From Longimicrobiales bacterium (GTDB lineage Bacteria; Gemmatimonadota; Gemmatimonadetes; Longimicrobiales; Gaopeijiaceae): a stretch of 64,000 bases of DNA. Below, in pieces: positions 27,799 through 35,851 of the stretch. Positions within the stretch are counted from its first letter, which is position 1. Each line of letters opens with the position of its first letter. Under the pieces are notes generated by a model. It ran no database searches and was not told the DNA's origin. It saw nothing but the letters and a program-made list of their open reading frames with translations. The stretch is taken from contig OX639991.1 in the NCBI GenBank assembly GCA_951828585.1, forward strand, positions 310,001-374,000, given 5' to 3'. The position numbers were made by a program, and so were the translations under genes.

Positions 27799-28610
27799 AC
27801 TTCACCCGACCCGCCCCTGCCCTCCCCGTCCTCGCACCCCTGCTGCTCGTCCCCACGATCCTGTGCGCCTGCAACGAAGACACGGGGAACACCTGGACCG
27901 AGGTATGGAGCGACGAGTTCGACGGCGCCGCCGGACAGCTCCCCAGCGCGGCCAACTGGACCTTCGACATCGGCACCGACTGGGGCAACGCGCAGCTGGA
28001 GTACGACACCGACCGCCCCGAGAACGTCTCCCTCGACGGCAACGGCAACCTGGCCATCACGGCCAGGAGAGAGTCCTACATGGGAAGCGCCTACACCTCG
28101 GGACGCATCAAGACCCAGGGACTCTTCGACCAGGCGTACGGGCGCTTCGAGGCCCGCATCAAGCTGCCCACCGGGCAGGGGATCTGGCCCGCCTTCTGGA
28201 TGCTGGGCAACGACTTCGAGACGGTCGGGTGGCCGCAGTGCGGCGAGATCGACGTCATGGAGTACCGCGGCCAGGAGCCGAGCGTCGTGCACGGCACGAT
28301 TCACGGGCCCGGCTACACCGGCGCCGGTGGCATCTCGGGCCGCTACACCCTGTCGGTTGGCCGCTTCGACACGGACTTCCACGTCTTCGCCGTCGAGTGG
28401 ACCGAAGCGGGCATCGAGTGGTTCGTGGATGACCAAGTCTATCACCGGGTCGACCGCGACGAACCGAGCGGCGAGTGGGTCTTCGACCACCCCTTCTTCA
28501 TTCTGCTGAACGTAGCCGTGGGTGGACACTTCGTGGGCCCGCCCAACGCCTCCACGACCTTCCCGCAGGCCATGCTCATCGACTGGGTGCGCGTCTACCG
28601 CGCCGAGTGA
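27795..28610 (+). CDS. GH16 endo-beta-glucanase lipoprotein (laminarinase-like)
   Basis: 271 residues. A hydrophobic leader ends in ILCAC (lipobox, Cys26). The catalytic GH16 domain has VWSDEFDG, YTSGRIKTQGLFDQAYGRFE, GIWPAFWMLGND and the active-site motif GEIDVMEYRG with nucleophile E151, D153 and acid/base E156 (ExDxxE, the beta-bulge type of GH16_3 laminarinases). The C-terminus VGGHFVGPP...MLIDWVRVY closes the jelly roll. It should cleave internal beta-1,3 or mixed beta-1,3/1,4-glucan bonds. GTG 27795 overlaps the ROK stop (GTGA), so translation is coupled. Substrate range (laminarin, lichenin) is not fixed by sequence alone. Confidence 0.9.
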   Translation: MNFTRPAPALPVLAPLLLVPTILCACNEDTGNTWTEVWSDEFDGAAGQLPSAANWTFDIGTDWGNAQLEYDTDRPENVSLDGNGNLAITARRESYMGSAYTSGRIKTQGLFDQAYGRFEARIKLPTGQGIWPAFWMLGNDFETVGWPQCGEIDVMEYRGQEPSVVHGTIHGPGYTGAGGISGRYTLSVGRFDTDFHVFAVEWTEAGIEWFVDDQVYHRVDRDEPSGEWVFDHPFFILLNVAVGGHFVGPPNASTTFPQAMLIDWVRVYRAE

Positions 28611-28613
28611 TCC

Positions 28614-30683
28614 GTGACCCACCGGACCGCCCCCCAGGACCGCATCTCCTTCCCGCACAAGGTCGTCTACGGGATCGGCGGCTTCGTGAACAACCTTCTG
28701 GCGCAGGGCATCGGCAACATGATGGCCGTGCTGACCCTGGCGCTGGGCATGGACTTCCGGGCCGTGGGCCTGCTGGGAAGCCTGCCCCGCTTCTTCGACG
28801 CGCTGACCGATCCGCTCGTCGGCTTCGTGTCGGACAAGACGAAGTCGCGGTGGGGACGGCGGCGGCCGTTCCTCTTCGTGGGCGCGATCGCGGCGGGGAT
28901 CATCTTCGCGCTGCTCTGGCAGATGCCGGCGCCGACGCAGCTGCGGCTCAAGCTGGTCGACTACGGGGCCGACGGCGTCTACAGCGGCGAGGAAACCGGC
29001 GAGCCGGCCGGGTTGGTGGAGGGTTTGGGGGAATCGCTGAAGGGGATCGTGACGGTCGACGCGATCGACGATGTCGAGGACGAAGTCGCCATCCGTCCCC
29101 CGACGCTGTTCACTGGCGGCTGGGCAAGCGTGGACGTGCCGCTCGGCGACTTCGAGGGACTCTCCACCCGGGAGCACCTGGCGCAGATCCTCATTTCGGG
29201 TGACCTGACCGAGGTCTATGTCGACAACGTCTATCTCTACCGAAGCGACGACACGAGCCCGGCGGAGCCTTCCGGACAGGACGCCGAGGGACTCGACGCG
29301 CCCACCACCGCCGCACCGACGCCCACCGTCCCCCCCGAGGACGTCATCTCGCTCTTCAGCGGCGCCTACGAAAACGTCCCCATCCAATCCTGGTCCACCG
29401 ACTGGGACGAGGCCGAGGTGGGGGACGCCGAGGCCGGCGGGGACGAAGTCAAGCACTACACCGACCTCCGCTTCGCCGCGATCGACTTCGGCGAAACACC
29501 CGTCGACGCCCGCGGGATGACGCACGTCCACCTGGACATCTGGACCCCGGAGCCCACCGGCGAAGGCTGGAGCCAGAGCGCGTACTTCTGGTACTTCCTG
29601 ATCGGCTCGCTCGTCTTCTTCCTCGCCTACACCGTCTTCGCGACGCCGTGGGTGGCGCTCGGATACGAACTCACTCCCGACTACAACGAGCGCACCCGCC
29701 TGATGGGCGTGCAGAACTTCGTGTCGAACACCGTGTTTGTGATCGGCCCCTGGTTCCTCGTGATCGTGACCAACGCGGCCTGGTTCCGAAACCAGATGGA
29801 CGGGGCCCGGTTCCTCGCGCTGGCGATCTGCGTGACGACCATCGCGCTGGGCGTGCTGCCCGCGATCTTCCTGCGCGAGCGCGTGCTCAAGGGCCGTGGT
29901 GCGGAGGACGCAGAGGCGGACGGCCCCACCTTCGGCGAGAGCACGATCGAGTTCCTCCGCGGTCTCTGGCAGACCCTGAAGACCGGTCCCTTCCTGGTGC
30001 TCTGCGTCGCGACCTTCCTGATGTTCAACAGCTTCATCATGATCTCGCAGTTCCAGTTCTGGGTGTTCGCCTACTACGTCGCCGGCGGCAACGTGGCCGA
30101 AGGGGCGGGCCTGGCCGGCGTAGTCGGGACGCTGGGGACCGTCACCGGTTTTCTGGTGATCGCCATCGTGACCTGGCTGGGGACCCGGATCGGAAAGAAG
30201 AACGCCTTCTTCGTCTCGACGAGCATCTCGATGGTGGGCTATGCGCTGAAGTGGTTCTGCTACACCCCCGAAGCGCCCATGCTGGCGCTCCTCCCCGCCC
30301 CGTTCCTCGCCTTCGGCCTGGGCGGGCTGTTCACGCTAATGGGATCGATGATCGCGGACGTGGTCGACCTGGACGAACTCCATACCGGCGAGCGGCGCGA
30401 AGGAATGTTCGGATCGGTCTTCTGGTGGATGGTGAAGCTCGGCCAGAGCGGCGCGATCCTGGTCGGCGGGTTCCTGCTGTTCTCGACAGGGCTGGATCCG
30501 GCGCTGGGCGCGAACCAGCCGGAGGGGACGATCTTCTGGCTGCGCATTTATGATGCGTTCGTACCGCTGGTGGCGTCGGCGATCGCGATCTATGCGGTGT
30601 ATCTGTATCCGATCACGGAGGAGAGCGCGGGGGAGGTTAGGGCGGAGTTGGAGAGGCGGCGGGGGGTGGGGGTGGTGGGGTAG
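28614..30683 (+). CDS. GPH/MFS sugar:cation symporter with an inserted carbohydrate-binding module
   Basis: 689 residues, about 210 more than typical glycoside-pentoside-hexuronide symporters (MelB-like). The N-terminal helices and motif A (GFVSDKTKSRWGRRRPFLF, cytoplasmic TM2-TM3 loop) are normal. After TM3 (AIAAGIIFALLWQMP) the frame enters a binding-module sequence (residues ~107-317) and then resumes with TM4 (YFWYFLIGSLVFFLAYTVFATPWVALGYELT) and a normal C-terminal half (YDLDELHTGERREGMF-like loop at VVDLDELHTGERREGMFGS). The TM3-TM4 loop of MFS proteins faces the periplasm, so the module would sit at the transporter mouth. GTG 28614 lies three bases after the GH16 stop. It probably imports beta-gluco-oligosaccharides or glucose with Na+ or H+. 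Confidence 0.87.
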   Translation: MTHRTAPQDRISFPHKVVYGIGGFVNNLLAQGIGNMMAVLTLALGMDFRAVGLLGSLPRFFDALTDPLVGFVSDKTKSRWGRRRPFLFVGAIAAGIIFALLWQMPAPTQLRLKLVDYGADGVYSGEETGEPAGLVEGLGESLKGIVTVDAIDDVEDEVAIRPPTLFTGGWASVDVPLGDFEGLSTREHLAQILISGDLTEVYVDNVYLYRSDDTSPAEPSGQDAEGLDAPTTAAPTPTVPPEDVISLFSGAYENVPIQSWSTDWDEAEVGDAEAGGDEVKHYTDLRFAAIDFGETPVDARGMTHVHLDIWTPEPTGEGWSQSAYFWYFLIGSLVFFLAYTVFATPWVALGYELTPDYNERTRLMGVQNFVSNTVFVIGPWFLVIVTNAAWFRNQMDGARFLALAICVTTIALGVLPAIFLRERVLKGRGAEDAEADGPTFGESTIEFLRGLWQTLKTGPFLVLCVATFLMFNSFIMISQFQFWVFAYYVAGGNVAEGAGLAGVVGTLGTVTGFLVIAIVTWLGTRIGKKNAFFVSTSISMVGYALKWFCYTPEAPMLALLPAPFLAFGLGGLFTLMGSMIADVVDLDELHTGERREGMFGSVFWWMVKLGQSGAILVGGFLLFSTGLDPALGANQPEGTIFWLRIYDAFVPLVASAIAIYAVYLYPITEESAGEVRAELERRRGVGVVG
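28932..29565 (+). other. In-frame module insertion, circularly permuted, inside the symporter
   Basis: The insert begins in the middle of the module (LRLKLVDYGADGVYSG ... STREHLAQILISGDLTEVYV, the C-terminal half), passes a Pro/Thr linker (PTTAAPTPTVPPEDV), then gives the N-terminal half (ISLFSGAYENV ... QSWSTDWDEAE ... MTHVHLDIWTPEPT). That equals one repeat period cut from a tandem array in shifted phase. The two halves can together make one fold, and the ends meet the membrane at the loop between WTP and KLVD. Confidence 0.8.
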
Positions 30684-30920
30684 TGGGGGGAAGCGGAAGA
30701 AGCGGGGTTTCGTGCTGAGCAGTGTAAAGTGGAGATTACATTAAGTATATTGTGATTTACATTCGTGAGGGTGGGAAGCTTCGGCAAGAGTCGTAATCGA
30801 GGTTACGGCCAGGGGCAGCCAGATTCCGCGTGAGGGATCGCGAGATCGGCGGACCAGGTTTCGAAAGGGCTACCTTCCGGGGCGTCGTGGTTCGATGGTT
30901 TCAAGCGATCCGCGCCGACC

Positions 30921-31634
30921 TCACTTGATGATCGCGTCAGCTTGAGGCCGGAAGCCGACCACGCCCTTGTCGAGTACCGCTGGCAGCGGCGAGTGTGCCC
31001 TTAGCGTCGCAGCCAAGTCGCGGTTGATCCAGACTACGGTTTCGAGGATCTCCTGATGGGTTCGGTTGAGATTCCGGTCCCAAACGGCCTCATGGTGAGA
31101 GACGCGGTTGCGCAGGTCGCGGAGCCGATCCAAGGAGTGGAATATCTGGCTGCGTGTGCGCTTGGCTTTGGGTAGATGCGGGAATCCCCTCCTCGCCAGT
31201 TCGGGCCAGAGGCGCGGCCCTCCGGTACGGCCCTGCTCATATTGCCTCTTACACATGCTCACCCAGAAACCAAACCCCAGGACCGAGACCAGCCTCCCCT
31301 CGGTCATCGGACTCCCCCGGAGCTTGATGGTGGCTTTTGCCTGCTCGACGTTCTGACGCTCGCGATCAGCAAGGAGCGAGGGTCGAGCATCGAGCCAACA
31401 CGGAACCCTATGGAACCTGAGCGTGGTCTCATCCACGATCCTTCTGGAAACCTTGAAGAGGTGGTTCCGGACGGTGACCTCAAGGGTGTGAAGCGCCGGT
31501 TGGAGGGCACTACACAGCGCCAGGTTCCACAGATACCTGGCTACGCTGTCGACGTCGTCGGTGTCCGTGGGCAGGGCGTAGGCGCCTAGCCGTTCCGCTG
31601 AAAGAGCACTTCGAAGGCTTCTGATGGATAGCAT
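30921..31634 (-). CDS. Abi-like protein with HEPN-type motif
   Basis: A 237-residue protein of the Abi-like (abortive infection, COG4823-type) group. Diagnostic stretches are YLWNLALCSALQPALHTLEV, GRLVSVLGFGFWVSMCKRQY and DLRNRVSHHEAVWDRNL. The RNRVSH piece (near residue 176) is an RxxxxH motif as in HEPN ribonucleases, so RNA cleavage during phage stress is possible. I chose the ATG at 31634 (GGAG five bases upstream); the frame opens further back at 31745 but that part is unlike the family. No partner antitoxin is evident beside it. Defence function is by family only. Confidence 0.7.
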   Translation of the reverse strand: MLSIRSLRSALSAERLGAYALPTDTDDVDSVARYLWNLALCSALQPALHTLEVTVRNHLFKVSRRIVDETTLRFHRVPCWLDARPSLLADRERQNVEQAKATIKLRGSPMTEGRLVSVLGFGFWVSMCKRQYEQGRTGGPRLWPELARRGFPHLPKAKRTRSQIFHSLDRLRDLRNRVSHHEAVWDRNLNRTHQEILETVVWINRDLAATLRAHSPLPAVLDKGVVGFRPQADAIIK

Positions 31635-31657
31635 AGTGGCTCCAGCATAGTGGCTCC
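31630..31657. repeat. 14-bp direct duplication covering the ribosome site and start codon of the Abi-like gene
   Basis: AGCATAGTGGCTCC occurs twice back to back (31630-31643, 31644-31657). On the minus strand each copy reads GGAGCCACTATGCT, a ribosome site plus ATG; the outer ATG is in another frame and opens only a ~20-codon reading frame. Confidence 0.8.
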
Positions 31658-32058
31658 ATGTGTTGCGTGCCGGATGGGAATCGACGATACTCCTAGGGTA
31701 ATTCCTCAGACCGTCCTCTACTGCACACGCCTTCGGGCGCAGCAAGACGCTGAGGTGGGAGCCCCGAGGCGGTTTCGTCCTCGGGGCTTTCGCGTTTCAG
31801 GACGTTCCGTACAGCATCTGGACCGCGACGTTCGTTGATGGGGCGGTCCCACGAAGAATTGTTCCCGACACCCGCCCTTCCCCCTCAGTCTTGCGCGAAG
31901 TCCCTAAAATCCTAATCTTATAGTTGTTTCTCAAGTCGACGGGGCAGCGGGACACCGGGGATTGGAAGACGCTCGCCGAGAAGGCCGGCGTGGGCACCTT
32001 GGTTTCGTACGAACGCTGCCTCGGGGACGAAGCACCGAGACGAAGGCCGGAGGAAGAC
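31658..32058. other. Intergenic region between Abi-like and beta-propeller genes
   Basis: No gene is supported. It contains a strong hairpin (31760-31788). A weakly coding-looking stretch from 31924 to 32058 is in frame with the next gene but has no leader or homology. Confidence 0.5.
31760..31797 (+). terminator. Rho-independent-like terminator
   Basis: AGCCCCGAGG (31760-31769) pairs with CCTCGGGGCT (31779-31788) around a 9-base loop, followed by TTCGCGTTT. No gene is seen just upstream on the plus strand, so it may end an unannotated transcript or insulate the beta-propeller gene. Confidence 0.6.
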
Positions 32059-33273
32059 ATGAGATTCGCATACAGACCGACGGACGCCCTACGTACACCG
32101 CTGTCGAAACCGATGCTCGCCGTTTTCTGTCTGGTGCTCTGCGCCGCCTGTCGGGAGGAGCCATCGGACCCGGGGGCCACGGGTCGCGCGGAGGCCGCGG
32201 ACCTGTTCTCCGAGTGGCCAGGCGACGAGTCGTTCCGGATCGCCGCGGAACCAAGCCTGGTGGTGGGGTTGGACGATTCTCTCCCGCTGGGCTGGGTCTC
32301 CGGAGCGGTCTTCTTCGGCGACGGCGTGGCTATCGCGGATAGGATGGCGCACGAAGTCCTGATCCTGGATGCTGCGGGCCGGCTGCTTGCTCGGCAAGGC
32401 AGGAAGGGAGAGGGTCCCGGCGAGTACATGAATCTGAACGCGATCGCTCGCCACGCGGACGGACTGGTCACCTGGGACGCATACCACCTGCGAGTAACCC
32501 GGCTCGACGCGTCCGGGAGGCACATCGGGGAAACGAAACACACACTGGTCGGTCCTTATCTGATGAGCAGGATCGTTGGAGCCTTCGGAAACAGCGCGCT
32601 GCTCGAAAGCTGGGAGATGGGATTGAAGGGCGCGCCCGCCGAGCCGATGGAGACCCGGCAGACGGTGACATATGAGATCGTTCGTCTTTCTGACGGGGAG
32701 GTCGTCTTCGAGGGCACCCCTCCCGGTGAAGAGTGGTGGGCGGCGAGCGAGCTTCTCAGCAACGGCAATCTAAGCTGGGGCTGGGAATCCGTGACCTTCG
32801 GGCGGACTGCCGTCTCTGCCGTCACCGATCGCTACGCCTACCTGGCGGATACCGACTCGATCACGATCACGCGCTACGACGAGGCCGGGACCGCCGTCGT
32901 AGTCTCATTCGAGCAGCCCCGGCAGAGCGCTGAGGCAGACTGGGCGCGGTTCGTCAGAGATACCCTGCGGGCGAACCCGTTCATAAGGGAGTTTGGTCTC
33001 CGCCTGCTCGAGGACCTGCCGACCCGCCCCACCCTTCCCGCTTTTTCCGCCATGATGGGCGGCGCCGACGGCCTTCTGTGGATCCGGGAGTATCCTAACC
33101 CGCTTCAGGACCAGGTGGTCTGGGTCGGTTTCAGCGAAGCGTGGGAACGGAAGAAGCGGATCACGATGCCCGTGCGCCTGCACGTTCTGGATATTTCGGG
33201 GGACCGGGTACTCGTCCAGGCAAAGGGCGCCCATGACGAAACTCTGATCGAGGTCTACCCGATCGAGCGCTGA
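32059..33273 (+). CDS. 6-bladed beta-propeller lipoprotein
   Basis: 404 residues with a strong GGAGGAAGAC ribosome site ahead of ATG 32059. The leader ends in lipobox-like LVLCAAC. Propeller features include VSGAVFFGDGVAIADRMAHE, QGRKGEGPGEYMNLNAIAR (the family signature), repeated blade strands and a C-terminal LHVLDISGDRVLVQAKGAHD. It is a paralogue of the propellers at 13837 and 46058. It is probably surface- or periplasm-exposed; role unknown. A terminator-like hairpin lies upstream. Confidence 0.8.
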   Translation: MRFAYRPTDALRTPLSKPMLAVFCLVLCAACREEPSDPGATGRAEAADLFSEWPGDESFRIAAEPSLVVGLDDSLPLGWVSGAVFFGDGVAIADRMAHEVLILDAAGRLLARQGRKGEGPGEYMNLNAIARHADGLVTWDAYHLRVTRLDASGRHIGETKHTLVGPYLMSRIVGAFGNSALLESWEMGLKGAPAEPMETRQTVTYEIVRLSDGEVVFEGTPPGEEWWAASELLSNGNLSWGWESVTFGRTAVSAVTDRYAYLADTDSITITRYDEAGTAVVVSFEQPRQSAEADWARFVRDTLRANPFIREFGLRLLEDLPTRPTLPAFSAMMGGADGLLWIREYPNPLQDQVVWVGFSEAWERKKRITMPVRLHVLDISGDRVLVQAKGAHDETLIEVYPIER

Positions 33274-33350
33274 TCACGGTGGTGATCGTAGTAAGAGCGA
33301 AAAGGCCTGGACGGCAGTCAGAACCCGGGCGACGGTCGTCATCGAGATCA

Positions 33351-33395
33351 ATAACCATGCAAATCACGCACAGTATGTTATATTTGCATGGTTAT
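33351..33395. promoter_or_regulatory. 14-bp perfect inverted repeat spanning a start codon
   Basis: ATAACCATGCAAAT (33351-33364) and ATTTGCATGGTTAT (33382-33395) are perfect inverted repeats with a 17-base spacer. The second arm contains the ATG codons (33388, 33394) of the DUF4143 ATPase gene. It could be an autoregulatory operator or an mRNA hairpin hiding the start. Confidence 0.6.
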
Positions 33396-34647
33396 GACAA
33401 ATTCAGCAGCTGATTCCCGGGAAATGTCGGCCAGGACGCCGCCAAGTGCCCACCTCGCCCATCCGGATCGCGTACCGTTCTGTTCCGTGATTCCACGGGA
33501 GGCGAGGGCTCGCGTCGATCGCCTGTTGTCGCGCGCGCCCGCCGTGGTTCTCACCGGACCGCGCCAGGTCGGCAAGACCACGCTTGCCCTCGAGTTCGCC
33601 CGGGAACGGAACGCCGCATACCTCGACCTGGAGGATCCCCGGGATCGCACGAAGCTGGCGGACATTCACAAGTACTGCGACCACAATTCCCACCGTCTCG
33701 TCATCCTCGACGAGATCCGCAGAGTCCCCGGACTCTTCGAGCCCTTGCGGGGGATCATCGACCAGCGCCGCCGCGAGGGTCGGCGCACCGGTCACTTTCT
33801 GCTCCTCGGTTCAGCTTCGATCGATCTCCTGCGGCAGACCGGAGAGACGCTCGCAGGCCGAGTCGCGTACTGCGAGATGCAACCCCTGAACATTCGGGAA
33901 GCAGCCGGCCTGGACGCGGACGATCTCTGGCATCGCGGCGGAATGCCCGACAGCCTGCTGGCGACGAGCGACGCCGACAGCTTCGAATGGAGATTCGACT
34001 TCGTTCGCACCTACCTGGAACGCGACATCCCAGCCCTCGGCCCAAGGATTCCGGGGGAGACGCTCCGTCGCTTCTGGACCATGCTGGCCCACGATCAGGG
34101 ACAACCGTTCAACGCCGCCATCCTGGCCCGGTCGCTGGGACTCAGCGGCCGCACCGTCGGACGCTACCTCGACCTGATGGTCGACCTCCTCCTCGTGCGG
34201 CGCCTGGTGTCATGGCGACGAAACGTGGGCAAGCGCCTGGTCAAGGCCCCCAGGAGCTACCTGCGCGACAGCGGGATCTGCCACGCGCTCCTGGGAATCG
34301 AGTCGTTCGACACACTGCTCGGCCACCCGGTTGTGGGCGGCAGCTGGGAAGGGTTCGTGATCGAGAACATTCTGAGTGGCGTGCCTGCACACGCGTCGTG
34401 CTCGTACTACCGGACGGTGGGGGGGGCGGAGATCGACTTGGTGCTGGAGCTGGGGGCGGGGGAGGTGTGGGCGATCGAGATTGAGCGGAGTTCGGTTCCG
34501 AAGGTATCGCGTGGGTTTCGTATTGCTTGCGAGGATGTGAAGCCGAGCCGGAAGCTGGTGGTCCATGGTGGTAACGAGGGCTACGGGCTGGGGGGTGGGG
34601 TGGAGGGGGTGAGTTTGGGGGGGATTTGTGGGGAGTTGGTGTCTTGA
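33388..34647 (+). CDS. ATPase with DUF4143 domain (AAA_14 family)
   Basis: 419 residues. The N-terminal AAA_14 domain has Walker A LTGPRQVGKTTLALEFA (near residue 57), AYLDLEDPRDR, Walker B LVILDEIRRVPGLFEPLRG and sensor-like FLLLGSASIDLLRQTGETLAGR. The C-terminal DUF4143 domain includes FVRTYLERDIPALGPRI, ARSLGLSGRTVGRYLDLMVD and the restriction-like TVGGAEIDLVLEL with following IEIERSS. Function is unresolved; members are common, often mobile, single genes in bacteria and archaea. Start codon ATG 33388 or 33394 lies inside the inverted repeat. Confidence 0.85.
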   Translation: MVMTNSAADSREMSARTPPSAHLAHPDRVPFCSVIPREARARVDRLLSRAPAVVLTGPRQVGKTTLALEFARERNAAYLDLEDPRDRTKLADIHKYCDHNSHRLVILDEIRRVPGLFEPLRGIIDQRRREGRRTGHFLLLGSASIDLLRQTGETLAGRVAYCEMQPLNIREAAGLDADDLWHRGGMPDSLLATSDADSFEWRFDFVRTYLERDIPALGPRIPGETLRRFWTMLAHDQGQPFNAAILARSLGLSGRTVGRYLDLMVDLLLVRRLVSWRRNVGKRLVKAPRSYLRDSGICHALLGIESFDTLLGHPVVGGSWEGFVIENILSGVPAHASCSYYRTVGGAEIDLVLELGAGEVWAIEIERSSVPKVSRGFRIACEDVKPSRKLVVHGGNEGYGLGGGVEGVSLGGICGELVS

Positions 34648-34697
34648 TGGCGACCGTCCCAGCCCATCTGCTGCACCGTACGCGTTCCGAACGACTC

Positions 34698-34994
34698 GTA
34701 TGGGGACGCCCCCTGGTTGGGCAAGCCTGATTTCCGAACCGAGTCGATGGCAGTCTGGTCAGGTACTGTCGTATGTCCGGCCTCTTGATGCGGCGTATGT
34801 TGGCCGCGGGCCCGTATGGTGTTCGTGAGATCGGATCCAAATCGAGAAAGCGGGCTCGAAGCCCTCCGCCGTTTACTGGCTTTTTCCGACCCCGTCTTGT
34901 CGACCGTTTGCCCTTACCCCGTTTCGTGCGTCCTGCTGCCCACATCTCCCTGGGTAGCTTCCTTGCCTGTCGCTTCTCTCCTTTCGCGGTTCCG
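34698..34994 (-). ncRNA. Candidate guide RNA region of the split IS110
   Basis: Non-coding region after the transposase stop; it aligns closely with 38219-38513, with small differences. Positional inference from IS1111-type elements. Confidence 0.3.
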
Positions 34995-35753
34995 TCAGGC
35001 GGCAGCGCGGATCCGGTAGGTCTCCCCTCTCGTGCTCAGCGCCCAGACCACCCGCGCCGTTCTGTTGGCGAGCGCCACCGCGACCACCTTCTTCGGCTTG
35101 CGCGCCAGCATCCCGGCCAGCCACGGATCCGCGGTCTCGCCGCGCCGGGCCGCGTGCCGAATAACCGACATGGCTCCCGTGACCAGGAGCCGCCTCAGAT
35201 CTTGCTGGCCCATCTTCGATATCCTGCCGAGCCGCGGCTTGCCGCCGGTCGTGTGCTGCCGAGGTACGAGGCCCAGCCAGGCCGAGAAGTCGCGCCCGCG
35301 CCGGAAGCTCTCCATCGGCGGTGCGAAAGCCTGCAGTGCCATCGCGGTGACCGGCCCTACTCCTGGGATCGTCATCAGCCGCGCCGTCTCTTCGTTCTCC
35401 CGGGCGCTCGTCTGGAGCTCGCGGTCGAGCCGGTTGACTTTCTCATCGAGCTCATCGATCCGTCCGAGCAGCAGCCGGCCCAGTTCCACGACCGCCTCCG
35501 GCAGGCCACAGTCCCCGTCTTCCAGCACTCCGACCAACTCCCTGATCCGGGCTCTGCCCTGCGGAGCAACCACGCCGTACTCGGCCAGGTGACCCCGAAG
35601 CGCATTGATCGTCTGCGTGCGCTGGCGCACCAGCAGGTCACGCGTGCGACAGAGCATCCCCTGCGCCTGCTGTGCCTCGGTCTTGACCGCCACGAAATGC
35701 ATGGTCGGACGCTGCGCCGCCTCCGTGATCGCCTCCGCGTCCGCCGCATCGTT
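34995..35753 (-). pseudogene. IS110 transposase, C-terminal part (separated by RIT insertion)
   Basis: 252 codons from NDAADAEAITEAAQRPTMHF to the stop, containing RLMTIPGVGPVTAMALQAFA and FSAWLGLVPRQHTTGGKPRL, the C-terminal IS110 domain. Its first 88 codons lie 7.6 kb away at 43408-43671. Joined at the duplicated CTTGTG they restore a 340-residue protein like that at 38514. The frame runs back into the RIT end, but that part is not transposase. Confidence 0.9.
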
Positions 35754-35759
35754 CTTGTG

Positions 35760-35834
35760 ATATGTTGCGGCCCGGATTATGTGGCGGAGCGCCCGGACGT
35801 CCCGTGGAAGCATGAGAAGTCTCCGTGTCTCCGC
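35760..35834. repeat. RIT left terminal inverted repeat (75 bp)
   Basis: Starts ATATGTTGCGGCCCGG and ends GTGTCTCCGC; exact reverse complement of 43305-43379. Confidence 0.92.
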
Positions 35835-35851
35835 AACATAATCTCCTTCAC

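Noticed and set aside
31924-32058. 45-residue N-terminal extension of the beta-propeller lipoprotein
   Set aside because: ATG 32059 has a strong ribosome site and opens directly into a lipoprotein leader; the extension would bury the signal peptide.
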